DNA from: Amycolatopsis alkalitolerans
GTDB lineage: Bacteria > Actinomycetota > Actinomycetes > Mycobacteriales > Pseudonocardiaceae
Length of the DNA stretch: 51,870 bases
Reading direction: 5' to 3'
Assembly: GCF_006152065.1 (NCBI RefSeq)
Contig: NZ_VDFW01000042.1
Span: 1 to 51,870 of the forward strand
Shown: one piece after another, positions 16,921 through 25,188 of the stretch
Numbering within the stretch: the stretch's first letter is position 1
Layout of the letters: the number at the start of each line of letters is the position of its first letter
The notes under the pieces: model-generated
The model's input: the letters and a program-made list of their open reading frames with translations, nothing else
Told to the model about the DNA's origin: nothing
Databases searched by the model: none
Position numbers and translations under genes: made by a program

Positions 16921-18045
16921 GTGAGTATGTCGGCTGATGCCGCGACAGTTCCCTCGCCCACCGAGACCGTGGTGTTCGAGCCGCGGTGCGACCGGCCGGC
17001 CGCGGAGGATCCCTGGATCGGGCCGGCGGTCCGGGGCCAGGGACGGTGCGTGCGCACCCGACTCGGGTGGTCGGTGCTGATCCTCGCGGCGTGCATCTAC
17101 GTACTGGTCGGGTTCTCTTCCAGGACAGGGATCGCGTTACCGGCCGTGCCGGCGATCGTCTGTGCGCTGCGGCTCTGGGTCTGTGTTCGTGTCCGGCTCA
17201 GATACGGCTCGAAGGCGCGGCATCGGTTGCTGCAGGGCCCGTTCCGGAAGATCTCCCTGACGGTGGACGATCTGCTGACGCTGCGGAGTGCCGCGTACCT
17301 CCGGTTGGCGCCGGACCAGTGGCTCAAGATCGCGCCGGCGTCGGTCTACGGGCCGTTGTTCGCGCGCAAGCCGTACGTGTGGATGCCTGGCCCCGACCCG
17401 GTCGGACGCGTCATCGTCGTCGCGCCCGGCATCGTGTCCCCCGTCGTTGGCCGGGTCACCCAAGCACCACCGCCGTCGGCCGAACCGCTCGAACCGTTCG
17501 CACCGCTGCGTGACGCCCCGAGCGACGACGAGGTCTTGCGGTCCTTCATCCGCTACTCGTGGCGTGTCCTGATCCGGGGCGCTCTCGTGAACCTGGCGTT
17601 CGTCGGATGGCTCCTCGCCACCTACCTCCCGCCGCTGTTTCGTGACGAATCCAAGGCAGACAACGTCCTCGGCGCGGCCACACTGTGGGGTCTTGTGCTG
17701 GCAGCGTGCGCCCTCTGCACCAACGCGCGAGCGCTACTGCGGCTCGCACGGATGTCCCGCGCCGCAGCGGCAGCCGTATGGACGCCGCTGCCGGTCACGT
17801 TTGATCGTGCGGTGCGCCAGGGTGCCCGGGCCCAGGAGCTGACGGGGCGACTACATCTGCCGGACGGACAGACACGCTCGGTGGAGTTCCGGCACGTGGG
17901 CTCCAGTGTTGCCGCCGCGATGCGGATCTCGGGTGTGCTGTGGATAGCCGGCGAACCCGGCAAGGGGTACCGCCCGGTCGGCCTGCCCGGCCATCCGACG
18001 CTGGCCCTCGCGAAGGTGGGTCGCGCCCGCCGTCCGCGGCAGTAA
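16921..18045 (+). CDS. Hypothetical membrane protein with four helices
   Basis: A 374-residue protein of unknown family. Two helices lie near residues 48-90 (VLILAACIYVLVGFSS; ALPAVPAIVCALRLWVC) and two near 220-285 (ALVNLAFVGWLLATYLPPLF; VLGAATLWGLVLAACALC). Between them is a soluble stretch (about 95-215) with PGPDPVGRVIVVAPG and a proline-rich part, and the C-terminal ~95 residues are again soluble. GGAGG (16909-16913) supports the GTG at 16921. It is followed 109 nt later by another small two-helix membrane protein whose opening resembles a stand-alone gene; the two may act together. Codon use is normal for the window. Confidence 0.7.
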   Translation: MSMSADAATVPSPTETVVFEPRCDRPAAEDPWIGPAVRGQGRCVRTRLGWSVLILAACIYVLVGFSSRTGIALPAVPAIVCALRLWVCVRVRLRYGSKARHRLLQGPFRKISLTVDDLLTLRSAAYLRLAPDQWLKIAPASVYGPLFARKPYVWMPGPDPVGRVIVVAPGIVSPVVGRVTQAPPPSAEPLEPFAPLRDAPSDDEVLRSFIRYSWRVLIRGALVNLAFVGWLLATYLPPLFRDESKADNVLGAATLWGLVLAACALCTNARALLRLARMSRAAAAAVWTPLPVTFDRAVRQGARAQELTGRLHLPDGQTRSVEFRHVGSSVAAAMRISGVLWIAGEPGKGYRPVGLPGHPTLALAKVGRARRPRQ

Positions 18046-18154
18046 CGTGGTGCCCAGCACGCACCGCTGGACTGACCGGAGTCGGCGGCTACTGTCGATT
18101 CGTGAAGTCCTGGTTGGCCCGATCGCTGCCGTATGGCGCGTCGAACGAGTCAGT

Positions 18155-18634
18155 ATGGTGAGCCCACTTTCCCGGCACGCGGTGCTTGACGCGCTGGTCA
18201 GCGGAGTCGAAGACGGATACCTGCCTCCGCACGCCAGTGGCGCGATGAGGGAGGTGCGCGGTACCTGGGACGGGCCCGATCTACGCCTGCGCGTACGCCG
18301 GATCGGCTCCCGCAACAGCTTCTCTCACCAGATCCGGATCCAGGTCCTCGGCCGGAGCGACGAGACTGCCGAGGTCCGCGGCTACATCGGCGTTGCACTG
18401 TGGGTGCGGGTCTTCCTGCCGTTCTGGCTCGCCGGAGTCGCGACGCTCACGGCGCTCGCCGCGGTGGCGTTGCCGACCATCTCCCCACCTCCACCGTTAG
18501 CGATCGTGCTCATCCCGGTGTTCATGTTCGCGGCGGGACTGGGGATAGCGATAGCGGGCACACAAGCCGGCCGAAAAGATGGCGAGTTCCTGCTCGAATG
18601 GGTCCGACTACGCCTGGACTCCCAGCTCACCTAA
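18155..18634 (+). CDS. Small hypothetical two-helix membrane protein
   Basis: A 159-residue protein starting MVSPLSRHAVLDALVSG. The soluble first half (about 1-80; GTWDGPDLRLRVRRIGSR, RNSFSHQIRIQVLGR) is followed by two adjacent helices (VFLPFWLAGVATLTALAAVA; LAIVLIPVFMFAAGLGIAIA) and a short charged tail. The ATG at 18155 is chosen because the sequence upstream in this frame is not protein-like; a GTG at 18047 is a longer alternative. Family not recognised. It lies in the same direction as the larger membrane protein just upstream. Confidence 0.55.
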   Translation: MVSPLSRHAVLDALVSGVEDGYLPPHASGAMREVRGTWDGPDLRLRVRRIGSRNSFSHQIRIQVLGRSDETAEVRGYIGVALWVRVFLPFWLAGVATLTALAAVALPTISPPPPLAIVLIPVFMFAAGLGIAIAGTQAGRKDGEFLLEWVRLRLDSQLT

Positions 18635-18651
18635 CCACGGGCAAGCGCCGA

Positions 18652-18852
18652 CTACGGGCGCGGCCCGCCATCCGCATGTACCACCGCTCTTGCGGAGTAG
18701 TTGACGTGAGTCAGCCGACGGGTTTGCCCATCCGGCCCGACCAGCGACACCCCGCCCGCGCGCGCCTTGTCGATCAACTCACGCGCGACACGCACGCCAA
18801 GACCGTCCTCAACGGGGACCGTCGGAGACGGGTGCGGCCACCAGTTGATCAT
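18652..18852 (-). pseudogene. IS256 (Mutator) transposase N-terminal fragment
   Basis: On the minus strand the translation contains ARELIDKARAGGVSLVGPDG followed by TRRLT, which matches the N-terminal stretch of IS256-family transposases (ELI-x-x-AR-x-GG-x-x-L-x-G-x-x-G-L). The rest of the ~400-residue protein is absent, so this is a short relic. Confidence 0.5.
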
Positions 18853-18860
18853 GATCGGTT

Positions 18861-19175
18861 GTGTGGACTAAACGTGATCGCCTGGCGGCCGCGGGCCCCA
18901 GCATAAACCCTGCCCGGTGGCGGGCGATGTTCGATGAGATGGCCGGGCAGATTGCTGGCCGCTTCGGTCGGGTCGAGCCTCGGCGCCGGGCGGAGAAACT
19001 GTTGCTGGGCCTGGTGTCGCAGCTGCCGCGGAAGAACTGCTGGACCATCGCCGAGCATGTCGGCGACGCGACCCCGGACGGTCTGCAACACCTGCTCGCC
19101 CGGGCCGTGTGGGACGCCGACGCGGTGCGCGAGGACCTGCGCGACTACGTCTGCGATCACCTCGGGCTGGCCACC
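18861..19175 (+). pseudogene. IS701-family transposase N-terminal fragment
   Basis: ARWRAMFDEMAGQIAGRFGR, then VEPRRRAEKLLLGL, DATPDGLQHLLARAVWDADA and VREDLRDYVCDHLG match the first ~105 residues of IS701-family DDE transposases. Where the family continues into the first catalytic Asp (VLVVDET), this sequence switches to IS21 IstA in another frame at about 19175. The IS701 element is therefore cut by, or fused to, the IS21 element. Confidence 0.75.
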
Positions 19176-19177
19176 GG

Positions 19178-20335
19178 CGAAAATATCGTCCCTGGATTCC
19201 GGAGCCGGGCATGTGGTGTCAGTTTGACTGGGGCGAAGGACCTCGGGTGGCGGGTCGGCGGACGCAGCTGTTGTGCGGCTGGCTGTCCTGGTCGCGGTTT
19301 CGGGTGGTGATCCCGGTCTGGGACCAAACCCTCGGGACATTAGTGTCCTGTGTGGACACCATGTTGCGGCGGATTGGTGGTGCCCCGCCGTATTTGCTGA
19401 CTGACAATCCGCGGACGGTCACCGTGGATCGTGTTGCGGGGATTCCGGTGAGGCATCCGGACATAGTCTCGACCGGGCGACACTACGGCTGCAAGGTCGA
19501 AACGTGTGAGCCGTTCGACCCGGAATCCAAGGGTGGCGCGGAGAACACGGTCAAGATCGCCAAGGCGGATTTGGTGCCGACCTCGGCGAACCTGCTGCCC
19601 GAATACCGCTCGTTCACGGAGCTGGCCGACGCCTGCTTCGAGTGGTGCGAACGCGTCAACGCCCGCGTCCACCGCGAGACCGCGGCCACCCCGAACGCTC
19701 GGCTCGATGTCGAACGGGCGCATCTGCATGTCCTGCCCGAACAGCCGCATGCGCTCGCTCTCGGGGAGGAGCGCCTGGTGGAGTCGGATCAGACGATCCG
19801 GTTCGGGTCGGTGCGGTATTCGACTCCGGACGGGCATCAGGGCAGCAAGGTTTGGGTCCGCGTCGTCGGCGACGAGCTCGTCATCACCGCCCGGGAGGCC
19901 ACCGGGTTGGCCGAGATCGCCCGGCATCGGCTCTCGACACCCGAGAAGCCGCGGATTCTCGACGCGCGCTACTCGGCCAGCCATTGCACCGGTTCGCCGC
20001 GGCCGCCGAAGATCCGGCCGCGGACCGAGACCGAGATCGCGTTCCTCGACCTCGGCGGAGGAGCCCACCGCTGGCTGGTCGAGGCCGCCGCGACCGGGGT
20101 CACCCGCATCCGCACCAAGATGGTCAAAGCCCTCGAGCTCGCCGCCGCACTGGGCCCGGGCAGCGTCGACGAAGCGTTGGGCTTGGCCGCGATCGCCGGG
20201 CGGTTCGCCGACGAGGACCTGCCCTCGATCGTGGATCACCTGGCCACCTCGGCTTCCCGCACCGACGTCGTCCGCGCCGATGAGAACCACTCGGCGCAGC
20301 CCGGGACCTCGGCCTGGGAGGGGCTGGGCGAATGA
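19178..20335 (+). pseudogene. istA: IS21 IstA transposase lacking its N-terminus
   Basis: About 385 residues of an IstA transposase. Recognisable homology begins at KYRPWIPEPGMWCQFDWGEG, with the first catalytic Asp in FDWG. The second Asp is in LTDNPR near 19400 and the Glu in GGAENTVKIAKAD near 19535, followed by the C-terminal beta-barrel (VRYSTPDGHQGSKVWVRV). The N-terminal helix-turn-helix of ~110 residues is missing and the left flank is an IS701 fragment. The catalytic triad is present but end recognition should be lost. The stop overlaps the IstB start as ATGA, the normal IS21 arrangement. Confidence 0.8.
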
Positions 20336-21120
20336 GCACCGCGACATCGTCGGCACTGCCGGAGGACCTCGACCGGGTGCTGCGCCGGATGCGGCTGCGC
20401 TATCTGCGCAAAGCCGCGCCCGAGGTCCTGGCGACCGCGCGGGCGCAACGCTCGGACCCCGCCGAGGTCCTGCGCGTCCTGCTGGACGAGGAAGCCTCCG
20501 GCCGCAACGCCGCGACCCGGCGGATGCGGCGGAAGAAAGCACAGCTGCCCAACGGCAAGACGCTCTCGTCCTGGCGGCCGGACGAGTCCTCGATCAGCGA
20601 GGCCACCCAGAACGCGTTGATCACCCTGGAATGGCTGCAGCGACACGAGAATCTCGTCCTGAGCGGCCCATCCGGGACGGGCAAGAGTCACTTTGCCGAA
20701 GCGTTGGCCAACCTCGCGATCGAGAAGGACATGCGAGTCGCCTGGCACACACTCGAAACCCTCACCGCGACCATCATGAAGTCCAAAGTGGACGGCTCGA
20801 TCGCCCGCACGGTCGCCCGCATCTGCGGCAACGACCTGATCGTGGTCGACGACATCGGGCTGCTCCCGGTCGCAGCCGAGTCCGCCGAAGCGCTCTACCG
20901 AGTCGCCGATGCCACCTATGAACGGCGTTCGATCGCGTTGACCAGCAACATCCATCCCTCCGGCTTCGACACGATCATGCCAAAGACCACCGCCACCGCG
21001 ACAGTGGACCGGCTCCTCCACCACGCTCATCTGGTCGCCACCAAGGGCGACAGCCATCGTCTCGCCGAGGCCCTCGCAGGGAAAGGGGTGATCCCGCTGA
21101 CCGACGACACCAACGAGTGA
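20332..21120 (+). CDS. istB: IS21 IstB helper ATPase
   Basis: A 262-residue AAA+ ATPase of the IstB/DnaC type, full length for the family. Walker A GPSGTGKS is at 112-119 and Walker B DLIVVDDIG at about 167-175; ALTSNIHPSGFD is the sensor region. IstB assists IstA in target selection and DNA integration. It is translationally coupled to istA by an ATGA overlap. The gene looks intact, but the element has lost its left end and the istA N-terminus, so it is probably immobile unless helped by a complete copy elsewhere. Confidence 0.9.
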   Translation: MSTATSSALPEDLDRVLRRMRLRYLRKAAPEVLATARAQRSDPAEVLRVLLDEEASGRNAATRRMRRKKAQLPNGKTLSSWRPDESSISEATQNALITLEWLQRHENLVLSGPSGTGKSHFAEALANLAIEKDMRVAWHTLETLTATIMKSKVDGSIARTVARICGNDLIVVDDIGLLPVAAESAEALYRVADATYERRSIALTSNIHPSGFDTIMPKTTATATVDRLLHHAHLVATKGDSHRLAEALAGKGVIPLTDDTNE

Positions 21121-21127
21121 CCCAGAA

Positions 21128-21196
21128 GTCCGCCCACCCGGAGAAACCATGTCCGCCGACCCGGAGGTCTCACGTCCACCCACCCGGAGATCACGA
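21128..21196. repeat. Three tandem 23-bp repeats at the IS21 right end
   Basis: Three copies with a strict 23-bp period start at 21128, 21151 and 21174. Each begins with the core GTCC(G/A)CC(C/G)ACCCGGAG. They lie 8 bp after the istB stop. This matches the multiple terminal repeats bound by IstA in IS21 elements. The corresponding left-end repeats are missing. Confidence 0.75.
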
Positions 21197-21514
21197 TGAC
21201 CGTTGACACCCTTGATCAGGCCGAGACGATCGGGGGCGTACCACCGTGACGATCGCGGCCTGCCGGCGCCGAATGTGGGTTCCCTCGCGGATCGCGCCCG
21301 GACTCGCCGTCGGGGCGAGAACAAGCGCAGCACTCCCCGAGCGAGTCGTCGTTGTCGCGCAGGATGTTTCCGGCAGTGATCCCGGATGGGGTGGGCGAGG
21401 CAGGGAACATCGCCGGATCGACAGGCTCATCGTGTCGGCCGCCTGGCGAAGGTGGCCCATCATGTGTCGCCTCCGTCACTGGTCCGGTTGAGCTTCATTT
21501 TTTCCGTGTGCGAC
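21197..21514. other. Intergenic region without recognised genes
   Basis: About 320 bp between the IS21 right end and the promoter of the molybdoenzyme gene. Short frames exist on both strands but none matches a family I recognise or has a ribosome site. The right border of the IS element lies somewhere in its first part. Confidence 0.4.
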
Positions 21515-21541
21515 CAATACGGGGCGGCGTTGGTGTCGAAG
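21515..21541 (+). promoter_or_regulatory. SigK-type promoter of the molybdoenzyme gene
   Basis: CAATAC (21515-21520) and TCGAAG (21536-21541) are separated by exactly 15 bp, the spacing of four similar sites in this locus. The start codon begins 8 nt after the last base of the -10 element, so the transcript should be leaderless. This promoter is the weakest match to the consensus. Confidence 0.5.
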
Positions 21542-21548
21542 TCTCGGT

Positions 21549-23120
21549 ATGGGTGCGACTGAGACGACTGTGACAGGACCCTCGGGCCGGAGGAAGGTGG
21601 GGCTCGTGGCTGCCGCCTTGGCCGGTGTGCTCGCGCTATTGGCTGCATTGGCGGTGGGGCATCTTGCCGCGGGTTTCATCAGTGTCAGCGCTTCTCCCTA
21701 CCTTGCCGTGGGTAACGGGGCGATCGATTTGACGCCGGTGGGTTTGAAGGACTATGCCGTCCGTACCTTCGGCACGCACGACAAGCTCGTGCTGCTGTCA
21801 GGCATGGCTGCTGTCCTGGTCGTGGTCGCCGCGCTGGCGGGTATCGCGTCGAGGCGTTCGCCCTGGCCCGGCACCGCGGTGATTGCCTTGTTCGGCCTGA
21901 TCGGAGTGGTGGCCGTCGTGGCACGCCCCGATCTGCGCCCGGTCGCGATCGTCGCGCCGCTGGCGAGTCTGGGGGCGGGCGTGGTTGTTTTCCGGTTGCT
22001 GCATCGGGCCGCTCGCACATGGGATGCGCAAGGCACGCTGCGTCGGAAAGGCCAGTCCCGGCGATCGTTCCTGGTGACCGGCGCGGGTGTGGTCGCAGGT
22101 TCCCTGGCCGCCGGCGTAGGGGGCCAGTTACTGGTGTCCACACGGGACGCGGCGGCATCCCGGGCCGCGGTGGGCAGGCTGGTGCCGGCGCGCACGGCTC
22201 CGCCGATCCCGGCCGACGCGGACTTCGAAAAGCTGGGTACGCCGCCGTTCCTGACGCCCAACTCCAAGTTCTACCGGGTCGATACCGCGTTGACGGTGCC
22301 GCAGCTGCGGACCGAGGACTGGTCGCTGCGGGTCCACGGCATGGTCGATCGAGAGAAGCGATACCGCTATTCCGACATTCGGGACCGGCCGCTGGTCGAA
22401 CGGACGATCACGATGACATGCGTGTCGAACGAGGTCGGCGGAGCGTACGTATCGACGGCGAACTTCGTGGGTGTCGAGCTGGCCGATCTGCTGGAGGAGG
22501 CGGGGATACGGCCTGGCGCGGAGCAGCTGTTCTCATCGAGTGTGGACGGTTGGACGTCCGGAACTCCGATCACCGGTGCGCTCGATCGTGACCGGGGCGC
22601 GATGCTCGCGCTGGGCATGAACGGGGAGCCTTTACCACTGGAGCACGGTTTCCCTGCGCGCCTGGTGGTCCCCGGCTTGTATGGGTATGTGTCGGCGACG
22701 AAGTGGCTGGTCGACTTGGAGGTCACGACGTGGCGGGCACGCCAGGCGTACTGGCTCAGGCGGGGCTGGGCGGAGAAGGCGCCCATCAAAACGGAGTCCC
22801 GGATCGACACCCCTCTGGGCTTCCAGACCGTGCCCGCCGGGACCGTGCGCGTGGCGGGCGTTGCGTGGGCACAGCATACCGGGATCGACAAGGTGGAGGT
22901 CCGTGTCGATAACGGGCCCTGGCAGCCGGCCACTCTCTCGACGCAGGTCACAGTAGACACCTGGCGCATGTGGTGGACGCAGCTCGAGGTGCCTCCCGGA
23001 CTCCATCAGGTCACGTGCCGGGCCACCGACCGCAGTGGCTACACCCAGACCCAGGAGCGCGTCGGCACCGTTCCGGACGGGGCGACCGGCTGGCACACGA
23101 TCAGCTTCACCACGAAATAG
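21549..23120 (+). CDS. Membrane-anchored sulfite-oxidase-fold molybdopterin oxidoreductase
   Basis: A 523-residue protein. Four or five N-terminal helices (about 16-45, 79-101, 106-126, 131-152, 173-197) are followed by an exported sulfite-oxidase (SUOX) molybdopterin domain (about 230-430) and a C-terminal Mo-co dimerisation/Ig-like domain (about 430-520). TITMTCVSNEVGG has the expected Mo-ligating Cys291. SRRSFLVTG (170-178) before the last helix is a twin-arginine motif inside a polytopic protein, which suggests that Sec inserts the first helices and Tat exports the cofactor-loaded domain. The ATG follows a SigK-type promoter by 7 nt. Relatives oxidise sulfite or reduce oxidised substrates in the envelope; the substrate here is unknown. 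Confidence 0.85.
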   Translation: MGATETTVTGPSGRRKVGLVAAALAGVLALLAALAVGHLAAGFISVSASPYLAVGNGAIDLTPVGLKDYAVRTFGTHDKLVLLSGMAAVLVVVAALAGIASRRSPWPGTAVIALFGLIGVVAVVARPDLRPVAIVAPLASLGAGVVVFRLLHRAARTWDAQGTLRRKGQSRRSFLVTGAGVVAGSLAAGVGGQLLVSTRDAAASRAAVGRLVPARTAPPIPADADFEKLGTPPFLTPNSKFYRVDTALTVPQLRTEDWSLRVHGMVDREKRYRYSDIRDRPLVERTITMTCVSNEVGGAYVSTANFVGVELADLLEEAGIRPGAEQLFSSSVDGWTSGTPITGALDRDRGAMLALGMNGEPLPLEHGFPARLVVPGLYGYVSATKWLVDLEVTTWRARQAYWLRRGWAEKAPIKTESRIDTPLGFQTVPAGTVRVAGVAWAQHTGIDKVEVRVDNGPWQPATLSTQVTVDTWRMWWTQLEVPPGLHQVTCRATDRSGYTQTQERVGTVPDGATGWHTISFTTK

Positions 23121-23147
23121 CACCGTCCGGGAATTTCCCATCTCCGG

Positions 23148-23174
23148 CAATCCGGAGCAGCGCTTGCTCCGAAT
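23148..23174 (+). promoter_or_regulatory. SigK-type promoter of the FAS1 lipoprotein gene
   Basis: CAATCC (23148-23153), 15-bp spacer, CCGAAT (23169-23174). The -10 equals the form I recall for mycobacterial SigK promoters. The expected transcript start (about 23181) leaves a ~60-nt leader before the ATG at 23241, with GGAGGA near 23229 as ribosome site. Confidence 0.65.
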
Positions 23175-23240
23175 ACCCGATGACAGCACGGACGCGGCGT
23201 CCAAGTCGCCTTCCGTGAGCTCAACGTAGGAGGATCTCTC

Positions 23241-23912
23241 GTGAAGATCGTTCGCATTGCTGGTGTGGCTCTGACTGCGGCTGCGGCGCTGTCGGTGGCC
23301 GCTTGCGGTAGCAACAGCAGCGCCGGTTCCGGCTCGACCAGCAGCGCGATGGCGCCGTCGAGCTCGATGGCCGCGCCGATGTCGAGCAGCGCGAGCATGG
23401 GCACCGGTGTGACGACCAACGCCGACGTGTTCGGTCCGGCCTGTAGCCAGCTTCCGCAGGGCAGCGCCCCCGGTAGCCTGGACTCGATGGGGCCGGAGCC
23501 GGTGGCTAGCGCGGCGTCGACGAACCCGCTGCTGACCAAGCTCGTCGCGGCGGTCAAGGCCACGAACCTGGTCGACACACTCAACAGCCAGCAGGCTATC
23601 ACCGTGTTCGCCCCGGCCGACAGCGCGTTCGGCAAGCTCGGCGAGGAGAAGTTCAACCAGCTCGCGCAGAACCCGAGCCAGCTGGCGCCCATCCTGCAGT
23701 ACCACGTGCTGCCGCAGCGCTACGACGCGAAGGGGTTGCAGGCCGCCGGCACCGTGCAGACCCTGAACACGGATGGGGGCCCGATCAAGATCGAGGGCAC
23801 CGGGGACAACATGACCGTCAACGGCGCGAAGGTACTGTGCGGCAACATCCCTACCAAGAACGCGACGGTCTTCGTGATCGACAGCGTGCTCACGCCGGGG
23901 ACCAACAAGTAG
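23241..23912 (+). CDS. FAS1 (fasciclin) domain lipoprotein, MPT83/MPT70-like
   Basis: A 223-residue surface lipoprotein. The signal peptide ends in the lipobox SVAAC (Cys22), followed by a Ser/Ala/Met-rich linker (23-60) and one FAS1 domain (about 85-222). The domain is recognised by LVAAVKATNLVDTLN, ITVFAPADSAFGKL and LQYHVLPQRYDAKGL. It resembles the mycobacterial antigens MPT83 (lipidated) and MPT70, classic SigK-regulon members. GGAGGATCTCTC lies before the ATG. It has its own SigK-type promoter and a strong terminator, so it is monocistronic. FAS1 domains mediate adhesion or protein contacts; the partner is unknown. Confidence 0.9.
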   Translation: MKIVRIAGVALTAAAALSVAACGSNSSAGSGSTSSAMAPSSSMAAPMSSSASMGTGVTTNADVFGPACSQLPQGSAPGSLDSMGPEPVASAASTNPLLTKLVAAVKATNLVDTLNSQQAITVFAPADSAFGKLGEEKFNQLAQNPSQLAPILQYHVLPQRYDAKGLQAAGTVQTLNTDGGPIKIEGTGDNMTVNGAKVLCGNIPTKNATVFVIDSVLTPGTNK

Positions 23913-23928
23913 GCACCGTAACCAGACC

Positions 23929-23956
23929 AGTGGGCCCGGCGCTGGCCGGGCCCACT
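23929..23956 (+). terminator. Rho-independent-type hairpin after the FAS1 gene
   Basis: AGTGGGCCCGGC (23929-23940), loop GCTG, and GCCGGGCCCACT (23945-23956) form a perfect 12-bp stem, followed by GTCCTTTAC. It lies 17 nt after the FAS1 stop codon. Confidence 0.85.
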
Positions 23957-24444
23957 GTCCTTTACAGAGGTTCTGCAGCGGAATGCAGTGATCTCCGGTT
24001 TGATGTCACGGTGTCCGACCAGGAGCCGGATTCGTTTCACCTCAACGGCTGGCTCCGAGAGCGCGAAGATGATGCCGACCGCGAAAGCCTCGGGGTCGCC
24101 CCGGCATCCGGGGGGTGGGCATGTACGAACCGCCGGTACGCGGGCCACCCGGGTGGCGGCCATCCCGCGTTCACGTCGCCGCCCGCTCCGGTACCGAATG
24201 TGTTGCGTGGAGATGAAAGCAGATGCGGGAACGACTGCCGGTTGTGACGCCAGCCTCAGCCACGCGCTGAGCGCCCACGGAACCTGGGATCGCTGGACCA
24301 ATCCCGGGCCCCACACAACTGTGCAGCGGAGGCGGCGGTTTCCCGGCACGATCGAGGGAAGCGGGCACACCATGCTGGGCACATACGCGCATGGCGGTTG
24401 CTGACCACCACGTTTGTTGCCACGATCCCGGCCTGATCGGGCGG
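23957..24444. other. 488-bp intergenic region without recognised genes
   Basis: Between the FAS1 terminator and the convergent end of the DUF1295 gene. Frames are open on both strands but their translations are Arg/Pro-rich and unlike any family I know. No ribosome site or strong hairpin was noticed. It may hold remains of a lost gene. Confidence 0.4.
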
Positions 24445-25188
24445 TCATTTCCGGCGCGAGGGCAATGGGAAAAAGCCGCTGGTGCGCAGTATGTAGTCGG
24501 CGTAGGCGGGGCGCCGTTGGAGCAGATCCTGCTCAAGTACCGGCTTGCCCGATCCCTTCGCTAGCAGCGCGGTTATGACCAGCGGCGCGACGATCGTCAG
24601 CGCCGCGAGCCAACTGTGGCAGGCGAGCAGGTACAGACCCCACCACACGCAGGCGTCTCCGAAGTAGTTGGGATGACGGGTGTATCGCCACAGCCCGGTG
24701 TCGAGTACCCCACTGCCAGACGTCCTGCGGAAGCGCAGCAGCTGCAGGTCGCCGATGGCCTCGAAGACGAAACCCAACAGCCAAACGGCGATGCCCACGA
24801 TGACCAGCCCGAGTGAGGGTGTCGCCAGCTGTGCCACCTGGACCGGCAGCGAGATCACCCACATCAGCACACCCTGGGCCAAGTAAACGCGGACGAAGAT
24901 GCGGCCGGGGTGCCGTCGCATTCGGGCGTAGCGGCGGTCTTCCCGCGCGCCGTGGTTGCGCGTCGCGATGTGCACGGACAGGCGCAAGCCCCACACCACG
25001 GTCAACCCGGTCACCAGCACCCGCCAGCCCGGGGAGCCCGCGGACATGACGCAGCTCACGACTGCGATCACCGCGAAACCGAGGCCCCACACACTGTCGA
25101 TGGTGTCAAAGCGCGCCCGGCGTATCGCCACGGCGAACGTGGCGACGATGAGCACCGTGACTGCGAGCGCGGTCCAGACGAGGCTCAC
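24445..25188 (-). CDS. DUF1295 (steroid 5-alpha-reductase-like) membrane protein
   Basis: A 247-residue polytopic membrane protein of the DUF1295/steroid 5-alpha-reductase C-terminal family. There are about six helices and the diagnostic segment LWRYTRHPNYFGDACVWWG, where family members bind NADPH or a lipid headgroup. The C-terminus (GKPVLEQDLLQRRPAYADY) is also typical. The GTG start (25188) overlaps the stop of the methyltransferase gene as GTGA. An equivalent gene stands beside the corresponding methyltransferase in the mycobacterial sigK locus. Probably a membrane reductase acting on the methylated or methylenated fatty acyl chain, by inference from context. Confidence 0.85.
   Translation of the reverse strand: MSLVWTALAVTVLIVATFAVAIRRARFDTIDSVWGLGFAVIAVVSCVMSAGSPGWRVLVTGLTVVWGLRLSVHIATRNHGAREDRRYARMRRHPGRIFVRVYLAQGVLMWVISLPVQVAQLATPSLGLVIVGIAVWLLGFVFEAIGDLQLLRFRRTSGSGVLDTGLWRYTRHPNYFGDACVWWGLYLLACHSWLAALTIVAPLVITALLAKGSGKPVLEQDLLQRRPAYADYILRTSGFFPLPSRRK

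Noticed and set aside
23957..24444. Minus-strand frame with AVGIIFALSEPAVEVKRIRL between FAS1 and DUF1295
   Set aside because: No family recognised, no ribosome site, and the rest of the frame is low-complexity Arg/Pro-rich.
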